A stretch of DNA of 64,000 nt from Pseudomonas asiatica (GTDB lineage Bacteria; Pseudomonadota; Gammaproteobacteria; Pseudomonadales; Pseudomonadaceae), in NCBI RefSeq assembly GCF_040214835.1, contig NZ_CP157874.1:2360001-2424000 (forward strand), written 5' to 3'. Positions within the stretch are counted from its first letter, which is position 1; every line of letters starts with the position of its first letter. Under the pieces are notes generated by a model. It saw nothing but the letters and a program-made list of their open reading frames with translations, had not been told where the DNA came from and made no database searches. This document shows positions 54,692-63,292 of the stretch, in pieces. The position numbers and the translations under genes were made by a program.

Positions 54692-55138
54692 TCAGCGCTC
54701 CGCCTGGCCCAGTTGCCGGCGCAATTCAGCTACCTCGGCCTCCAGCTCGCGTAGCTTTTCTTCGGCGAAAACCTGCGCTGTAACGTCGCGCTGGATGCCG
54801 ATGTAGTACGTCAACTGGTCCGCTTCGTTGTGCACGGGCGTGATGGACAACTCGTTCCAGAACAGGCTCCCGTCCTTGCGGTAATTGCGTAGCACCTGGC
54901 AGCATGGGAGGCCTCCACGGATTGCCTCGCGGATGCTGTCGAGGCCCGCCTGGTCATGATCTTCGCCCTGCAGAAAACGGCAGTCCTGATACAGGATTTC
55001 CTCGGCGCGATAGCCGGTCAGGCGCTCGAAGGCGGGGTTGACGTAGATGAGGATGCTGTCGTCGCCTTCTTGCTCTGCGACGACGATGCCATCGTTGGAA
55101 TGCTCGACCATCAGTTGCAGGAGTTTCGCGTTGATCAT
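54692..55138 (-). CDS. Short LOV blue-light photoreceptor (SBLOV type)
   Basis: 148 residues from ATG 55138. A single PAS/LOV core with the photoactive cysteine C53 in QDCRFLQGEDHDQ, followed by NYRKDGSLFWNEL, YYIGIQRDVT and a C-terminal coiled helix (Jalpha-like, EEKLRELEAEVAELRRQ). No output domain. This is the class of PpSB1/PpSB2-LOV of P. putida, known to have no fused effector; a free LOV protein next to a LitR regulator likely modulates it by direct contact. Divergent from the regulator gene. Confidence 0.95.
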   Translation of the reverse strand: MINAKLLQLMVEHSNDGIVVAEQEGDDSILIYVNPAFERLTGYRAEEILYQDCRFLQGEDHDQAGLDSIREAIRGGLPCCQVLRNYRKDGSLFWNELSITPVHNEADQLTYYIGIQRDVTAQVFAEEKLRELEAEVAELRRQLGQAER

Positions 55139-55291
55139 GGGGCCCACCTACAGGCATTTGTATGCGAAGTGCGCAGCCTGGCCTGCGTGCAGAAGGCCTC
55201 GGCGCCGTTTGTTGCATGATGAACCAACGAGGCTCGCCGCAGAAGGTGCATATGGGTTTAGAATGTGCCACCCCCCAGATAAACCCTCATC

Positions 55292-56179
55292 ATGACTGAC
55301 GCCACCCCAGCCGATTTGTTACCCATGCGCGATGTGGTCAGCCTGACCGGCATCAATCCGGTGACCTTGCGGGCCTGGGAGCGGCGCCATGGGTTGATAA
55401 GCCCGCAGCGCACCGAGGGCGGCCATCGCCTGTACACGGCCCGGGATGTCCAGCGCATACGCGACATCTTGCACTGGACCGGCAATGGCGTGCCCATCAG
55501 CAAGGTAGGCGACATCCTCGCAGGTCAGCCAGATGCGCCGGTGCAGCAGCACTCGGGCTTCGACGACTGGCGCGTCGCCGTGGAGCGCGCCACCCAGGCA
55601 TTCGATACACAAGCGTTGGAAGCCATCCACGGGCAGTTGTTCACCATCCTGCCCAAGGCCAGCGTGCTGCGCCAGGTGCTGATGCCGGTCTGGCATGGCC
55701 TGGCTTCAGGCATTGCGCCGGGCCAGCGTAGCCAATGGCTGTTTCTGGACATGTTCCTGCGCGCCCGCCTGCTGCTGCGTCTGCAGATGAACCAGGCCGA
55801 TGCGCCGCGCGTGCTGCTGGCAGGCACCGAGGGGCAAGCCGAACTGCAGGTATTGTGTACCGGGCTGTTGTTGAGCGGCGAACAGCAACGCATCGAAGTA
55901 CTCGGGTGCGGGCAGCCGCTGGAAGAAATCCCCATGCTATGTGCGGCGATGCAGCCTGCGGCACTGGTGATCAAGGTTCAGGTGCCGGTGGACCCTGCCT
56001 TGGCCAGGCGCCTGCGTTCGCTGCAAATGCAGATCGCTTGTCCGCTGGCCTTGATTGGCGAGGGGCTGGCCGATTCGCCACCCGCCTGGCAAGGCCTGCC
56101 GTTGTGTCTGCTGGACGAGCAACGGGCTGATGCCTCAAGCACGCTAGGCGCGTTGCTCAGTGGTGCCCTGGACCTTTGA
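55292..56179 (+). CDS. MerR-family light-responsive regulator, class II LitR-type (PplR-like)
   Basis: 295 residues. N-terminal MerR HTH ([24 protein letters not shown] and [17 protein letters not shown], shown in part). The C-terminal part resembles the B12-binding half of LitR/CarH but lacks the His of the cobalamin-binding motif (GTEGQAELQ at the equivalent site), which marks class II, B12-independent LitR. It probably represses in the dark and is relieved through the LOV protein at 54692. Likely targets: the operons starting at 54589, 47425 and 47266. Confidence 0.88.
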   Translation: MTDATPADLLPMRDVVSLTGINPVTLRAWERRHGLISPQRTEGGHRLYTARDVQRIRDILHWTGNGVPISKVGDILAGQPDAPVQQHSGFDDWRVAVERATQAFDTQALEAIHGQLFTILPKASVLRQVLMPVWHGLASGIAPGQRSQWLFLDMFLRARLLLRLQMNQADAPRVLLAGTEGQAELQVLCTGLLLSGEQQRIEVLGCGQPLEEIPMLCAAMQPAALVIKVQVPVDPALARRLRSLQMQIACPLALIGEGLADSPPAWQGLPLCLLDEQRADASSTLGALLSGALDL

Positions 56180-56226
56180 CCGGGGCTCGCTCCAGTCTGC
56201 CGTATTGATCCTCGCCTGCTCCTGTG

Positions 56227-56262
56227 GGTTACGCCAGAAGTCTTGCCTCTGGGTGTAACCCG
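56227..56262 (+). terminator. Hairpin downstream of the LitR-type gene
   Basis: GGGTTACGCCAGA and TCTGGGTGTAACCC pair with a single bulge. It separates the light block from the porin gene. Confidence 0.5.
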
Positions 56263-56396
56263 GTCCTGGGCCGGAATCATCACGCCCCGCGCGCAGGCCC
56301 AAAGCACCTGGCAGCCCCCTCCAAGGCAGCGTTTCTGGCTGTTTGCCAGCTTCTGATAATCGCCTCCGACATCCCGTCCCCGTTTCGGAGCGCGCC

Positions 56397-57581
56397 ATGT
56401 ACAACAATAAGAATCTGTCCCCACGCTTGTTGGCGGCTGTTACCGTCAGCCTCTCGACCCTTTGCCTGAGCAGCCTCGCCCAGGCCGAGATCATGCTGTA
56501 CGACAAGGACCAGACGACGTTTTCCACCGACGGCTATATCAACGCCTTCTACGTCAACAGCGATGTCGACCGGCAGGGCGAGCAGTTCGATCGCCGCCAG
56601 TCACGGGTGAAAATGGGCTTTCTGCCCAATTACCTGGGCTTCAACATGGGCAAGCAGGTGGATGACCTGAAGCTCGGCGCGCGTGCCTCGTTCTGGGTGA
56701 CCATCAACGACAGCGAAACCAACGGCACCGACACCGCCATCGATGTGCGCCAGTTCTACGGCACCGTGGCCAACCCCGAGTGGGGTGAGGTGCTGATTGG
56801 CAAGGACTTCGGGCTGTTCGCCCGTTCCAATATCCTGCTCGACGAACTGCTGGCCGGTTATGGCCAGGTCAGTGACACCCTGGGGCTGGTGGACGGCGGC
56901 GGGGTATCGTTCGGCAACATCGGTAGCGGTTACCCGTACCCGTTCCCCACCTCGCAGATCACCTACCGCACGCCAGTGATGGACGGCCTGCGGGTGGCGG
57001 TGGGCATCATGGACCCGGTGGACACCAACGACAGCAGCCCGACCGGCAAGGCCTATCAGGAAAACCCGCGTACCGAAAGCGAGATCACCTACCAGTTCGA
57101 CCTGGGTGGGGCGCAGATCTACAGCTGGCTCAACGGCAGCTACCAGACCTCCGACAACACCGACCCGGCGGTGCAGTCGGTCACCTCCAAAGGTGTCGGC
57201 TACGGTGTGCAGGCGAAGATGGGGGGGCTGTCGCTGACCGGCTCGGGGTTCCAGGCCAAGGGCATCAACCCGTTCTTCACCAACAACGCTGGCGAGCCGA
57301 CCTTGCGCAATGTCGACAGCGATGGCTACCTGCTGCAGGGCTCCTACAAGGTCGGCAAGAACCGGGTGGCGCTGTCCTATGGCAAGACCAAGGACGATGG
57401 CAACGGCGCGGTGGGCAGTGGTGCGGATTACGAGACCCGCGGCGTGGCGCTGTTCCATGACGTCAACGACAACCTCAAGCTGGTTGCCGAGTACAACCAG
57501 TTTTCCATCGACGGCCATGAAACCAGTGACCAGAACGAAGACACCGATACATTTGCGGTGGGGGCGGTGCTCACCTGGTAA
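56397..57581 (+). CDS. Outer-membrane porin
   Basis: 394 residues from ATG 56397. Signal peptide ends near SSLAQA; the mature protein is rich in alternating beta-strand patterns with many G, N and aromatic residues and ends VGAVLTW, an aromatic C-terminal residue as needed for the BAM complex. No charged-loop repeat or Lys/His tract defines the substrate. It stands alone between two hairpin/REP regions and beside the ped-type genes, so it could admit an alcohol or its acid. Confidence 0.87.
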   Translation: MYNNKNLSPRLLAAVTVSLSTLCLSSLAQAEIMLYDKDQTTFSTDGYINAFYVNSDVDRQGEQFDRRQSRVKMGFLPNYLGFNMGKQVDDLKLGARASFWVTINDSETNGTDTAIDVRQFYGTVANPEWGEVLIGKDFGLFARSNILLDELLAGYGQVSDTLGLVDGGGVSFGNIGSGYPYPFPTSQITYRTPVMDGLRVAVGIMDPVDTNDSSPTGKAYQENPRTESEITYQFDLGGAQIYSWLNGSYQTSDNTDPAVQSVTSKGVGYGVQAKMGGLSLTGSGFQAKGINPFFTNNAGEPTLRNVDSDGYLLQGSYKVGKNRVALSYGKTKDDGNGAVGSGADYETRGVALFHDVNDNLKLVAEYNQFSIDGHETSDQNEDTDTFAVGAVLTW

Positions 57582-57608
57582 ACCTTCAGACCGGGCAACA
57601 CGGTCAAT

Positions 57609-57725
57609 TGTAGGAGCGGCCTTGTGTCGCGAAAGGGCCGCAAAGCGGCCCCAGGATTTCAGCAGCGATGCACAAATTGCTGGGGCTGCTTTGCAGCCCT
57701 TTCGCGACACAAGGCCGCTCCTACA
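57609..57725. repeat. REP element, TGTAGGAGCG family, copy 3
   Basis: A 117-bp palindrome with GGGCCGC...GCGGCCCC in the left arm and GGGGCTGC...GCAGCCC in the right arm; the two hairpins keep pairing individually although they differ from each other. Confidence 0.9.
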
Positions 57726-57848
57726 AGGTCCCGCGCATGCCGGTGATATTACGTCCATGGAACCGCCCACCCGCTACCCAAGTAGCATTCGTCCTCGATG
57801 ATCGCCTTCGTACACTCATCACTCAGCCACCCCGCGCCGGAGACCACG

Positions 57849-59012
57849 ATGCAGCAGGCTCACAACGACGGTGTGGTCAGTGCCATGTCCCAGGCAACCG
57901 ACGCCCGGCAGGCAGCCCAGGAGCTGGCGGCGCAGTTGCTGCACCCGCACCTGGGCTTCGTGCTGTTCTTCTGCTCCGCCGAATACGACCTGCAAGCCTT
58001 GGGCGAAGCCCTGGAGCAGGGTTTTGGCGGCATCCGCCTGGTCGGTTGCACCAGCGCCGGCGAAATCACCCCGCTGGGCTACGGTCGCAATTGCATAACG
58101 GCAGTCGGGTTCGATCATCGGCACTTTTCCATCGCCACCGAACTGATCGATGAAATGGAGCGCTTCAGCCTGATCGACGCCCAGCAGATGGTCGAGCGCC
58201 TGGTCGGCACTTGCCGCAGCAACACCCTGGCGCCGATCAAGGGCCACAGCTTTGCCCTGACCCTGCTCGACGGCCTGTCCAGCCGCGAGGAAATGGTGCT
58301 CGCCGCCCTCAGTGCGGCCCTGGGCGATATCCCGCATTTCGGCGGTTCGGCCGGCGACGACAACTACCTGACCCGTACCCACGTGTATTTCGGCGGCGCG
58401 TTCCACCACGGCGCCGCGGTGGTGGTGCTGGTCAATACCTGGCTCGACTTCGAAGTGTTCACCACCCACCACATCCTGCCGCGTCAGGAAAAGCTGGTGG
58501 TCACCGGTGCCGACAGTGCCCAGCGCCGGGTCTTCGAACTGAATGCCGAGCCTGCTGCCGAGGAATACGCCCGGCACATCGGCGTGCCAGTGGCCGAGCT
58601 TGATCATCAAGTGTTCGCCGCCCATCCGCTGGCCGTGCGCATCCATGACCAGTATTACGTGCGGGCGATCCAGCAAGTGCACCCGGACCTGAGCCTGAGT
58701 TTCTACTGCGCGGTGGAGAACGGCATCGTGCTCACCGCCATGACCCCGGGCCCGCTGTTGCCGAACCTGCACCAGTTGTTCGACGGCTTGCAGCAGCGCC
58801 TCGGCCCGCTGCTGCTGACCATCGGTTGCGATTGCTTCCTGCGGCGGCTGGAGCTGGAAGCCCGGCACGGCCTGGAGCCGATCGGCGCGTTCCTGCGCGA
58901 GCAGCGGGTGATCGGCTTCAACACCTACGGAGAACAGTTCAATGGCATGCACATCAACCAGACCTTCACCGGGGTCGCCATTGCCCGCAACCGGCCTCCT
59001 GTCGGTCGCTGA
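57849..59012 (+). CDS. FIST-domain sensor protein, partner of the hybrid kinase
   Basis: 387 residues from ATG 57849 (GGAGA upstream). FIST-N signature: LVGCTSAGEITPLGYGRNCITAVGFD and the GGSAGDDNYLTRTHVYFGG segment; FIST-C follows with the typical GCDCFLRRLELEARH. FIST proteins are cytoplasmic small-molecule (possibly amino-acid) sensors linked to histidine kinases. The next gene starts inside this one (71-base overlap if ATG 58942 is used), which argues for coupled synthesis and a two-protein sensor. Confidence 0.9.
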   Translation: MQQAHNDGVVSAMSQATDARQAAQELAAQLLHPHLGFVLFFCSAEYDLQALGEALEQGFGGIRLVGCTSAGEITPLGYGRNCITAVGFDHRHFSIATELIDEMERFSLIDAQQMVERLVGTCRSNTLAPIKGHSFALTLLDGLSSREEMVLAALSAALGDIPHFGGSAGDDNYLTRTHVYFGGAFHHGAAVVVLVNTWLDFEVFTTHHILPRQEKLVVTGADSAQRRVFELNAEPAAEEYARHIGVPVAELDHQVFAAHPLAVRIHDQYYVRAIQQVHPDLSLSFYCAVENGIVLTAMTPGPLLPNLHQLFDGLQQRLGPLLLTIGCDCFLRRLELEARHGLEPIGAFLREQRVIGFNTYGEQFNGMHINQTFTGVAIARNRPPVGR

Positions 59013-60879
59013 ACTGCAGGCCGAGGTTGCCCGGCTGCAGCACCAGAACCACAAGCTGCAGCGTATCAACGGCGCACTGATCGAGCGTATCGAGTCTGGC
59101 GTCACGCGTGGCAACGACCCTTATGCCGCGTTCCAGCATTCGGTGGTGCTGGCCGAGCAGGTGCGCGAACGCACCGAAGCGCTGAACCAGGCCATGGCCG
59201 AGCTCAAGGCCGTCAACCACCTGCTCAGCGAGGCCCGGCAGCGTGCCGAGACGGCACACCAGCACCAGATTCGCCTGATCACCGACCATGTGCCGGCGCT
59301 GATCGCCTACCTGAATGCCGACCTGGTCTACGAATTCACCAACAAGGTCTATGAAGAATGGTACTGCTGGCCTCGCGGCGTGATGCTGGGCCAGAGCCTG
59401 CGCGAGGCCCACAGCGAGCAGCATTACCAGCGCCTGGAGGCCTACGTGGCGCGGGCGCTGGCGGGGGAGAGCGTAACCTTCGAGTTTGCCGAAACCAACA
59501 TCAACGGCCAGGAACGCTACATGCTGCGCTCCTACGTGCCGAACCGCCTGGCCAATGGCGAAGTGGTGGGCATCTTCGTATTGATCCGCGACATCACCGA
59601 GCGGCGCAATACCGCGCAGGCGCTGCACCAGGCGTATCAGCATCTGGAGCAACGGGTACGCGAGCGCACTGCCGAGCTGACCAGCCTGAACGAACAGTTG
59701 CTGCGCGAAATCGAGGAGCGCAGCCGGGTGGAATCGCGCCTGCGCGAGGCCAAGCGCGAGGCCGAGCAGGCCAACCTGTCGAAAACCAAGTTCCTTGCCG
59801 CCGTCAGCCATGACCTGCTGCAGCCACTGAACGCGGCGCGGCTGTTCACCAGTGCCTTGCTCGAACACCGCGAGCCACACAACAGTGCTCACCTGGTGCG
59901 TAATGTCAGCAACTCGCTGGAGGATGTGGAGAACCTGCTAGGTACCCTGGTGGATATTTCCAAGCTCGATGCCGGCGTGATCAAGGCCGATGTCGCCCCG
60001 TTCGCCCTGCGCGAACTGATGGACAACCTCGCTGCCGAATACGCCCAGGTGGCGCGCAGCGAAGGGCTTGAGCTGCATTTCGTGGGCTGTTCCGCCGTGG
60101 TGCGCAGTGACATTCAGCTGCTGGCGCGGATCCTGCGCAACCTGCTCAGCAATGCCATTCGCTACACCCGCAGCGGCCGCGTGGTGCTGGGCTGCCGGCG
60201 CCAGCGTGGCGGCTTGCGGATCGAGGTATGGGACAGCGGGATCGGTATCGCCGAAGAGCACCTGGAAGAAATGTTCCAGGAGTTCAGGCGCGGCGATGTG
60301 CAGCGCCCGGACCAGGACCGTGGCTTGGGCCTGGGGCTGGCGATCGTGGAAAAGATCGCCGGCATCCTCGGCCACCGGATTCGGGTGCGGTCATGGCTTG
60401 GCAAAGGCTCGGTGTTCGCGGTCGAAGTGCCGCTGAGCGCCACCGCGCCAAAGGCCCAGCCGAGCCTGGCGATCAGCGAACCGATGCTCGAGCGCCTGCG
60501 CGGGGCGCGGGTGTGGGTGCTGGATAACGATGCGGCGATTTGCGCCGGCATGCGCACCCTGCTGGAGGGGTGGGGTTGCCGGGTGGTCACCGCGCTGTCG
60601 GAGGAGGACCTGGCGCGCCAGGTGGACAACTACCATGCCGAGGCCGACCTGCTGATCGCCGACTACCACCTGGACAACGACTGCAATGGCGTCGACGCCG
60701 TGGCGCGAATCAATGCCCGCCGCGCCCAGCCCTTGCCGGCGATGATGATCACCGCCAACTACAGCAACGAGCTCAAGCAACAGATCCGCGAGCTGGGCCA
60801 CACCCTGATGCACAAGCCGGTGCGGCCGATGAAGCTGAAGGCGGCGATGAGCCATTTGCTCGGCAGAAGCGTGGTATAG
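58942..60879 (+). CDS. Soluble hybrid histidine kinase (PedS1-like by context)
   Basis: 645 residues from ATG 58942, which has GGAGA eight bases upstream; TTG 58981 is an alternative. No membrane segment. Order: coiled-coil (20-110), PAS (about 112-222), coiled-coil, HisKA with H290 (FLAAVSHDLLQPLNAA), HATPase (N, G1, G2 boxes; GLGLGLAIVEK), and a receiver with D574 (LLIADYHLDND). Likely senses its signal through the FIST partner and passes phosphate to the LuxR-type regulator downstream. In P. putida such a pair (PedS1/PedR1) governs PQQ alcohol oxidation; assignment to PedS1 is by position. Confidence 0.88.
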   Translation: MACTSTRPSPGSPLPATGLLSVAELQAEVARLQHQNHKLQRINGALIERIESGVTRGNDPYAAFQHSVVLAEQVRERTEALNQAMAELKAVNHLLSEARQRAETAHQHQIRLITDHVPALIAYLNADLVYEFTNKVYEEWYCWPRGVMLGQSLREAHSEQHYQRLEAYVARALAGESVTFEFAETNINGQERYMLRSYVPNRLANGEVVGIFVLIRDITERRNTAQALHQAYQHLEQRVRERTAELTSLNEQLLREIEERSRVESRLREAKREAEQANLSKTKFLAAVSHDLLQPLNAARLFTSALLEHREPHNSAHLVRNVSNSLEDVENLLGTLVDISKLDAGVIKADVAPFALRELMDNLAAEYAQVARSEGLELHFVGCSAVVRSDIQLLARILRNLLSNAIRYTRSGRVVLGCRRQRGGLRIEVWDSGIGIAEEHLEEMFQEFRRGDVQRPDQDRGLGLGLAIVEKIAGILGHRIRVRSWLGKGSVFAVEVPLSATAPKAQPSLAISEPMLERLRGARVWVLDNDAAICAGMRTLLEGWGCRVVTALSEEDLARQVDNYHAEADLLIADYHLDNDCNGVDAVARINARRAQPLPAMMITANYSNELKQQIRELGHTLMHKPVRPMKLKAAMSHLLGRSVV

Positions 60880-60882
60880 CCG

Positions 60883-60918
60883 CCGGCCTCTTCGCGGGCA
60901 AGCCCGCGAAGAGGCCGG
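60883..60918. terminator. Bidirectional hairpin between kinase and regulator genes
   Basis: CCGGCCTCTTCGCGGGC and GCCCGCGAAGAGGCCGG form a perfect 17-bp stem with a 2-base loop between the convergent kinase and response-regulator genes. It resembles one REP arm. Confidence 0.75.
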
Positions 60919-60924
60919 AACAGG

Positions 60925-61590
60925 TCAACGCCGCAGGTAATCACCAAAATCGATATCACCGGCACTGAGGATGGCCTGCACCCGGTTGTGCACGTTGAGT
61001 TTGCGCAGGATCGCCGAAACATGGGCCTTGACCGTGGTCTCGGCGATATCCAGGGTGTAGGCGATCTGCTTGTTCGACTCGCCCTTGGTCATGCGCTCGA
61101 GCACCAGCAGCTGCTTGCGGGTCAGGGCCTGGAGCATCTCCGGCGGGAAGCTCGGGGCATCGTTCAGGCGCCGGCTGGTGCTGCTTTTCTGGGCACGGAT
61201 GATGTCGGGCGGCAGGTAGACGTTGCCATTGAGGATCTGCTCGATCGCCTCGATCATCTGTGAGCGGGGCGAGGACTTGGTGATGAAACCCACCGCACCA
61301 TAAGTGATGGCCTGCAGCACGATCTGCTTTTCCTGCTCGGCCGAGACGATCACCACCGGCGTGGTCGGTGCCTCGTTGCGCAGGGTGATCAGGCCATTGA
61401 GGCCATGCATGCCGGGCATGTTCAGGTCGAGCAGGATCAGGTCGAGGTCGTCGTGCTCGTGGGTCAGCGCCAGGGCGCTGTCCAGGTCGGCAGTTTCCAT
61501 GACTTCGCTGCCCTGGAAGCCATCGCTGATAACGTTGTGGATAGCTTCGCGAAACAGGGGGTGATCGTCGGCAATCAGAATTTTGTACAT
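60925..61590 (-). CDS. LuxR-family response regulator (AgmR/ErbR/PedR1-type)
   Basis: 221 residues: receiver with the phosphorylated Asp in [13 protein letters not shown] and Lux[26 protein letters not shown]. AgmR (ErbR, PedR1) regulators of pseudomonads activate PQQ-dependent alcohol oxidation genes. Its gene is convergent with the kinase and is followed, on the same strand, by the CXXCW and ABC genes. Starts from a GAGGTG ribosome site. Confidence 0.9.
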   Translation of the reverse strand: MYKILIADDHPLFREAIHNVISDGFQGSEVMETADLDSALALTHEHDDLDLILLDLNMPGMHGLNGLITLRNEAPTTPVVIVSAEQEKQIVLQAITYGAVGFITKSSPRSQMIEAIEQILNGNVYLPPDIIRAQKSSTSRRLNDAPSFPPEMLQALTRKQLLVLERMTKGESNKQIAYTLDIAETTVKAHVSAILRKLNVHNRVQAILSAGDIDFGDYLRR

Positions 61591-61647
61591 GGCCTTTTCA
61601 CCTCGTTTTTATTGGATGGAGCGGGCACGCGTTTGCAGGCGATGAAT

Positions 61648-62208
61648 TCAGGGGAAGGGTTCTGGCTGCGCCGGTTGCAGCGGCAGGTTGGCCTGCTGCC
61701 AGGCGTCCAGGCCGTCGCGGTACCAATACAGATTCTCATAGCCCAGGGCTTTCGCGCGTTTTACCGCGTTCCAGCTTAACCAGCAATCGGAGCGGCAGTA
61801 AAAGACCAGCGGTTGCTCCGTGCGCCCGGCGGTGGCTTGTTGCAGGTTGCGCACGAAGTAATCGTGCCACGCCGGGCTCAGCTCACCGTCGCCGGTGTTG
61901 GCCAGCCAGCGGCTGCCGGGGATGTTGGCGTGGGGTTCATCTTCGATGAAGCGGCCTTGCAGCCATTGGCGGCGGTAGACGTCGATCAGTACCGGCCTTG
62001 GGGTGTGCCCCAGCAGGGCTTGCAGGGTGGCAGTGTCGATGACCTGGCCGCCCTCGACCTGTTGTGGGGTCGGGCTGCGGTAGAGGGTGGTGCGATAGCC
62101 GTCGGCGGAGAATAGCGGCGTGGTGTCGGCCTGGGCGATGCCCAGCGTCAGGCTCAGGGAAAGCGCCGCCAGCAATGGGCGTGGCAGCCGGGGCAGGGCA
62201 CGTGGCAT
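61648..62208 (-). CDS. PQQ-dependent catabolism-associated CXXCW rhodanese-like protein
   Basis: 186 residues from ATG 62208 (AAGGAC upstream; upstream frame runs into a REP). Signal peptide (LLAALSLSLTLGIAQA); the mature protein is a rhodanese-like fold whose active loop is FYCRSDCWLSWNA, the CXXCW motif that defines this PQQ-associated family. Periplasmic; role in alcohol oxidation is known only from gene context. Confidence 0.9.
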   Translation of the reverse strand: MPRALPRLPRPLLAALSLSLTLGIAQADTTPLFSADGYRTTLYRSPTPQQVEGGQVIDTATLQALLGHTPRPVLIDVYRRQWLQGRFIEDEPHANIPGSRWLANTGDGELSPAWHDYFVRNLQQATAGRTEQPLVFYCRSDCWLSWNAVKRAKALGYENLYWYRDGLDAWQQANLPLQPAQPEPFP

Positions 62209-62357
62209 GGGGTTTGTCCTTTTTGTTATAGGCCCATTACATGCCAGTGGCGGTGCATTGTGAATGCGACGATCAGACAGCAAAGGCAGTACCAAAGTAG
62301 TAGAAAGCCGGGCGCCTCTGGCCTGATCCTGCCCAATATCTGAATGCATGCGCGATC

Positions 62358-62446
62358 CCTGTGGGAGCGGGTTTACCCGCGAACACCGGCGAAGCCGGTG
62401 CCATGCACCGCGTTGTCTTCTTCGCGGGTAAACCCGCTCCCACACG
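62358..62446. repeat. REP pair
   Basis: CCTGTGGGAGCGGGTTTACC to its complement, with ACCGGCGAAGCCGGT between, the same family as 9232-9320. It lies between the CXXCW gene and pedC. Confidence 0.9.
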
Positions 62447-62500
62447 GACTGTGTTCCTTCAACGGGTTCGGCAAAGGGTCCGGAGGGAGACAGCTGCAAA

Positions 62501-63292
62501 TCAGCGCGGCTTGCGCAGCGCCGCATGCTGGGGGTTGAAGGTAAGGATCGCCAGCAGGGTGAACAGCACGGTCAGCCCCAGGCATACCGCCAGCGCCAGC
62601 GGGTTGAAGCGCTCATACAAGGCAAAGCGCACCAGCTCCACGGCATGGGTGAACGGGTTCACTGTACACAGCCAGTACAGCCACTGGCTGGCCTCGCGCA
62701 TCTTCCACAACGGGTACAGCGCCGAGGACAGGAAGAACAGCGGGAATATCACGAAGTTCATCACCCCGGCAAAGTTCTCCAGCTGGCGAATCGCATTCGA
62801 CAGCAACAGCCCCAGGGCGCTGAGCATCAGCGCCACCAGCAACAACGCCGGCAGCGCCAGCAACAGGCCCGCAGCCGGTGGCTGCACGCCATACAACCAG
62901 GCGATGGCAAGGAAGGCGTACACCTGCAGCAGGGAGATCAACGAGGTTGCCAGCAGCTTGCTGCCGAGCAGGAAGGGCCGCGGCAACGGGCTGGTCAGCA
63001 ACACGCGCATGCTGCCCATCTCCCGGTCATAGACCATCGACAGCGAGCCCTGCATGCCGTTGAACAGCAGGATCATGCAGGCAAGGCCCGGAATGATGTA
63101 AACCTCGTAGGGGATGTAGGTGTCGTAGGGCTCGATGATCGCAATGCCCAGGGCCGCGCGAAAGCCGGCGGCGAACACCAGCAGCCACAGCAGCGGGCGC
63201 ACCAGGGCGCTGAGGAAACGGGTGCGCTGCAGGACGAAACGCAGGCATTCGCGCAGGAGAATGCCATTGAAGCACTGCCAGTAAGCGTTCAT
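62501..63292 (-). CDS. pedC: ABC-2 type exporter permease, PedC-type (PQQ alcohol system)
   Basis: 263 residues with six helices (ABC2_membrane); NGILLRECLRFVLQRTRFLSALVRPLLWLLVF opening region and IIPGLACMILLFNGMQGSLSMVYDREMGSMRVLLTSPLP (in part) identify the efflux-type permease of PQQ-linked gene sets. PedC of P. putida U was proposed to export toxic phenylethanol-derived metabolites. ATGA overlap with the ATPase gene. Confidence 0.88.
   Translation of the reverse strand: MNAYWQCFNGILLRECLRFVLQRTRFLSALVRPLLWLLVFAAGFRAALGIAIIEPYDTYIPYEVYIIPGLACMILLFNGMQGSLSMVYDREMGSMRVLLTSPLPRPFLLGSKLLATSLISLLQVYAFLAIAWLYGVQPPAAGLLLALPALLLVALMLSALGLLLSNAIRQLENFAGVMNFVIFPLFFLSSALYPLWKMREASQWLYWLCTVNPFTHAVELVRFALYERFNPLALAVCLGLTVLFTLLAILTFNPQHAALRKPR

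Noticed and set aside
57609..57725. Insertion-sequence remnant
   Set aside because: No transposase fragment; the palindrome belongs to the dispersed REP family found twice more in the window.
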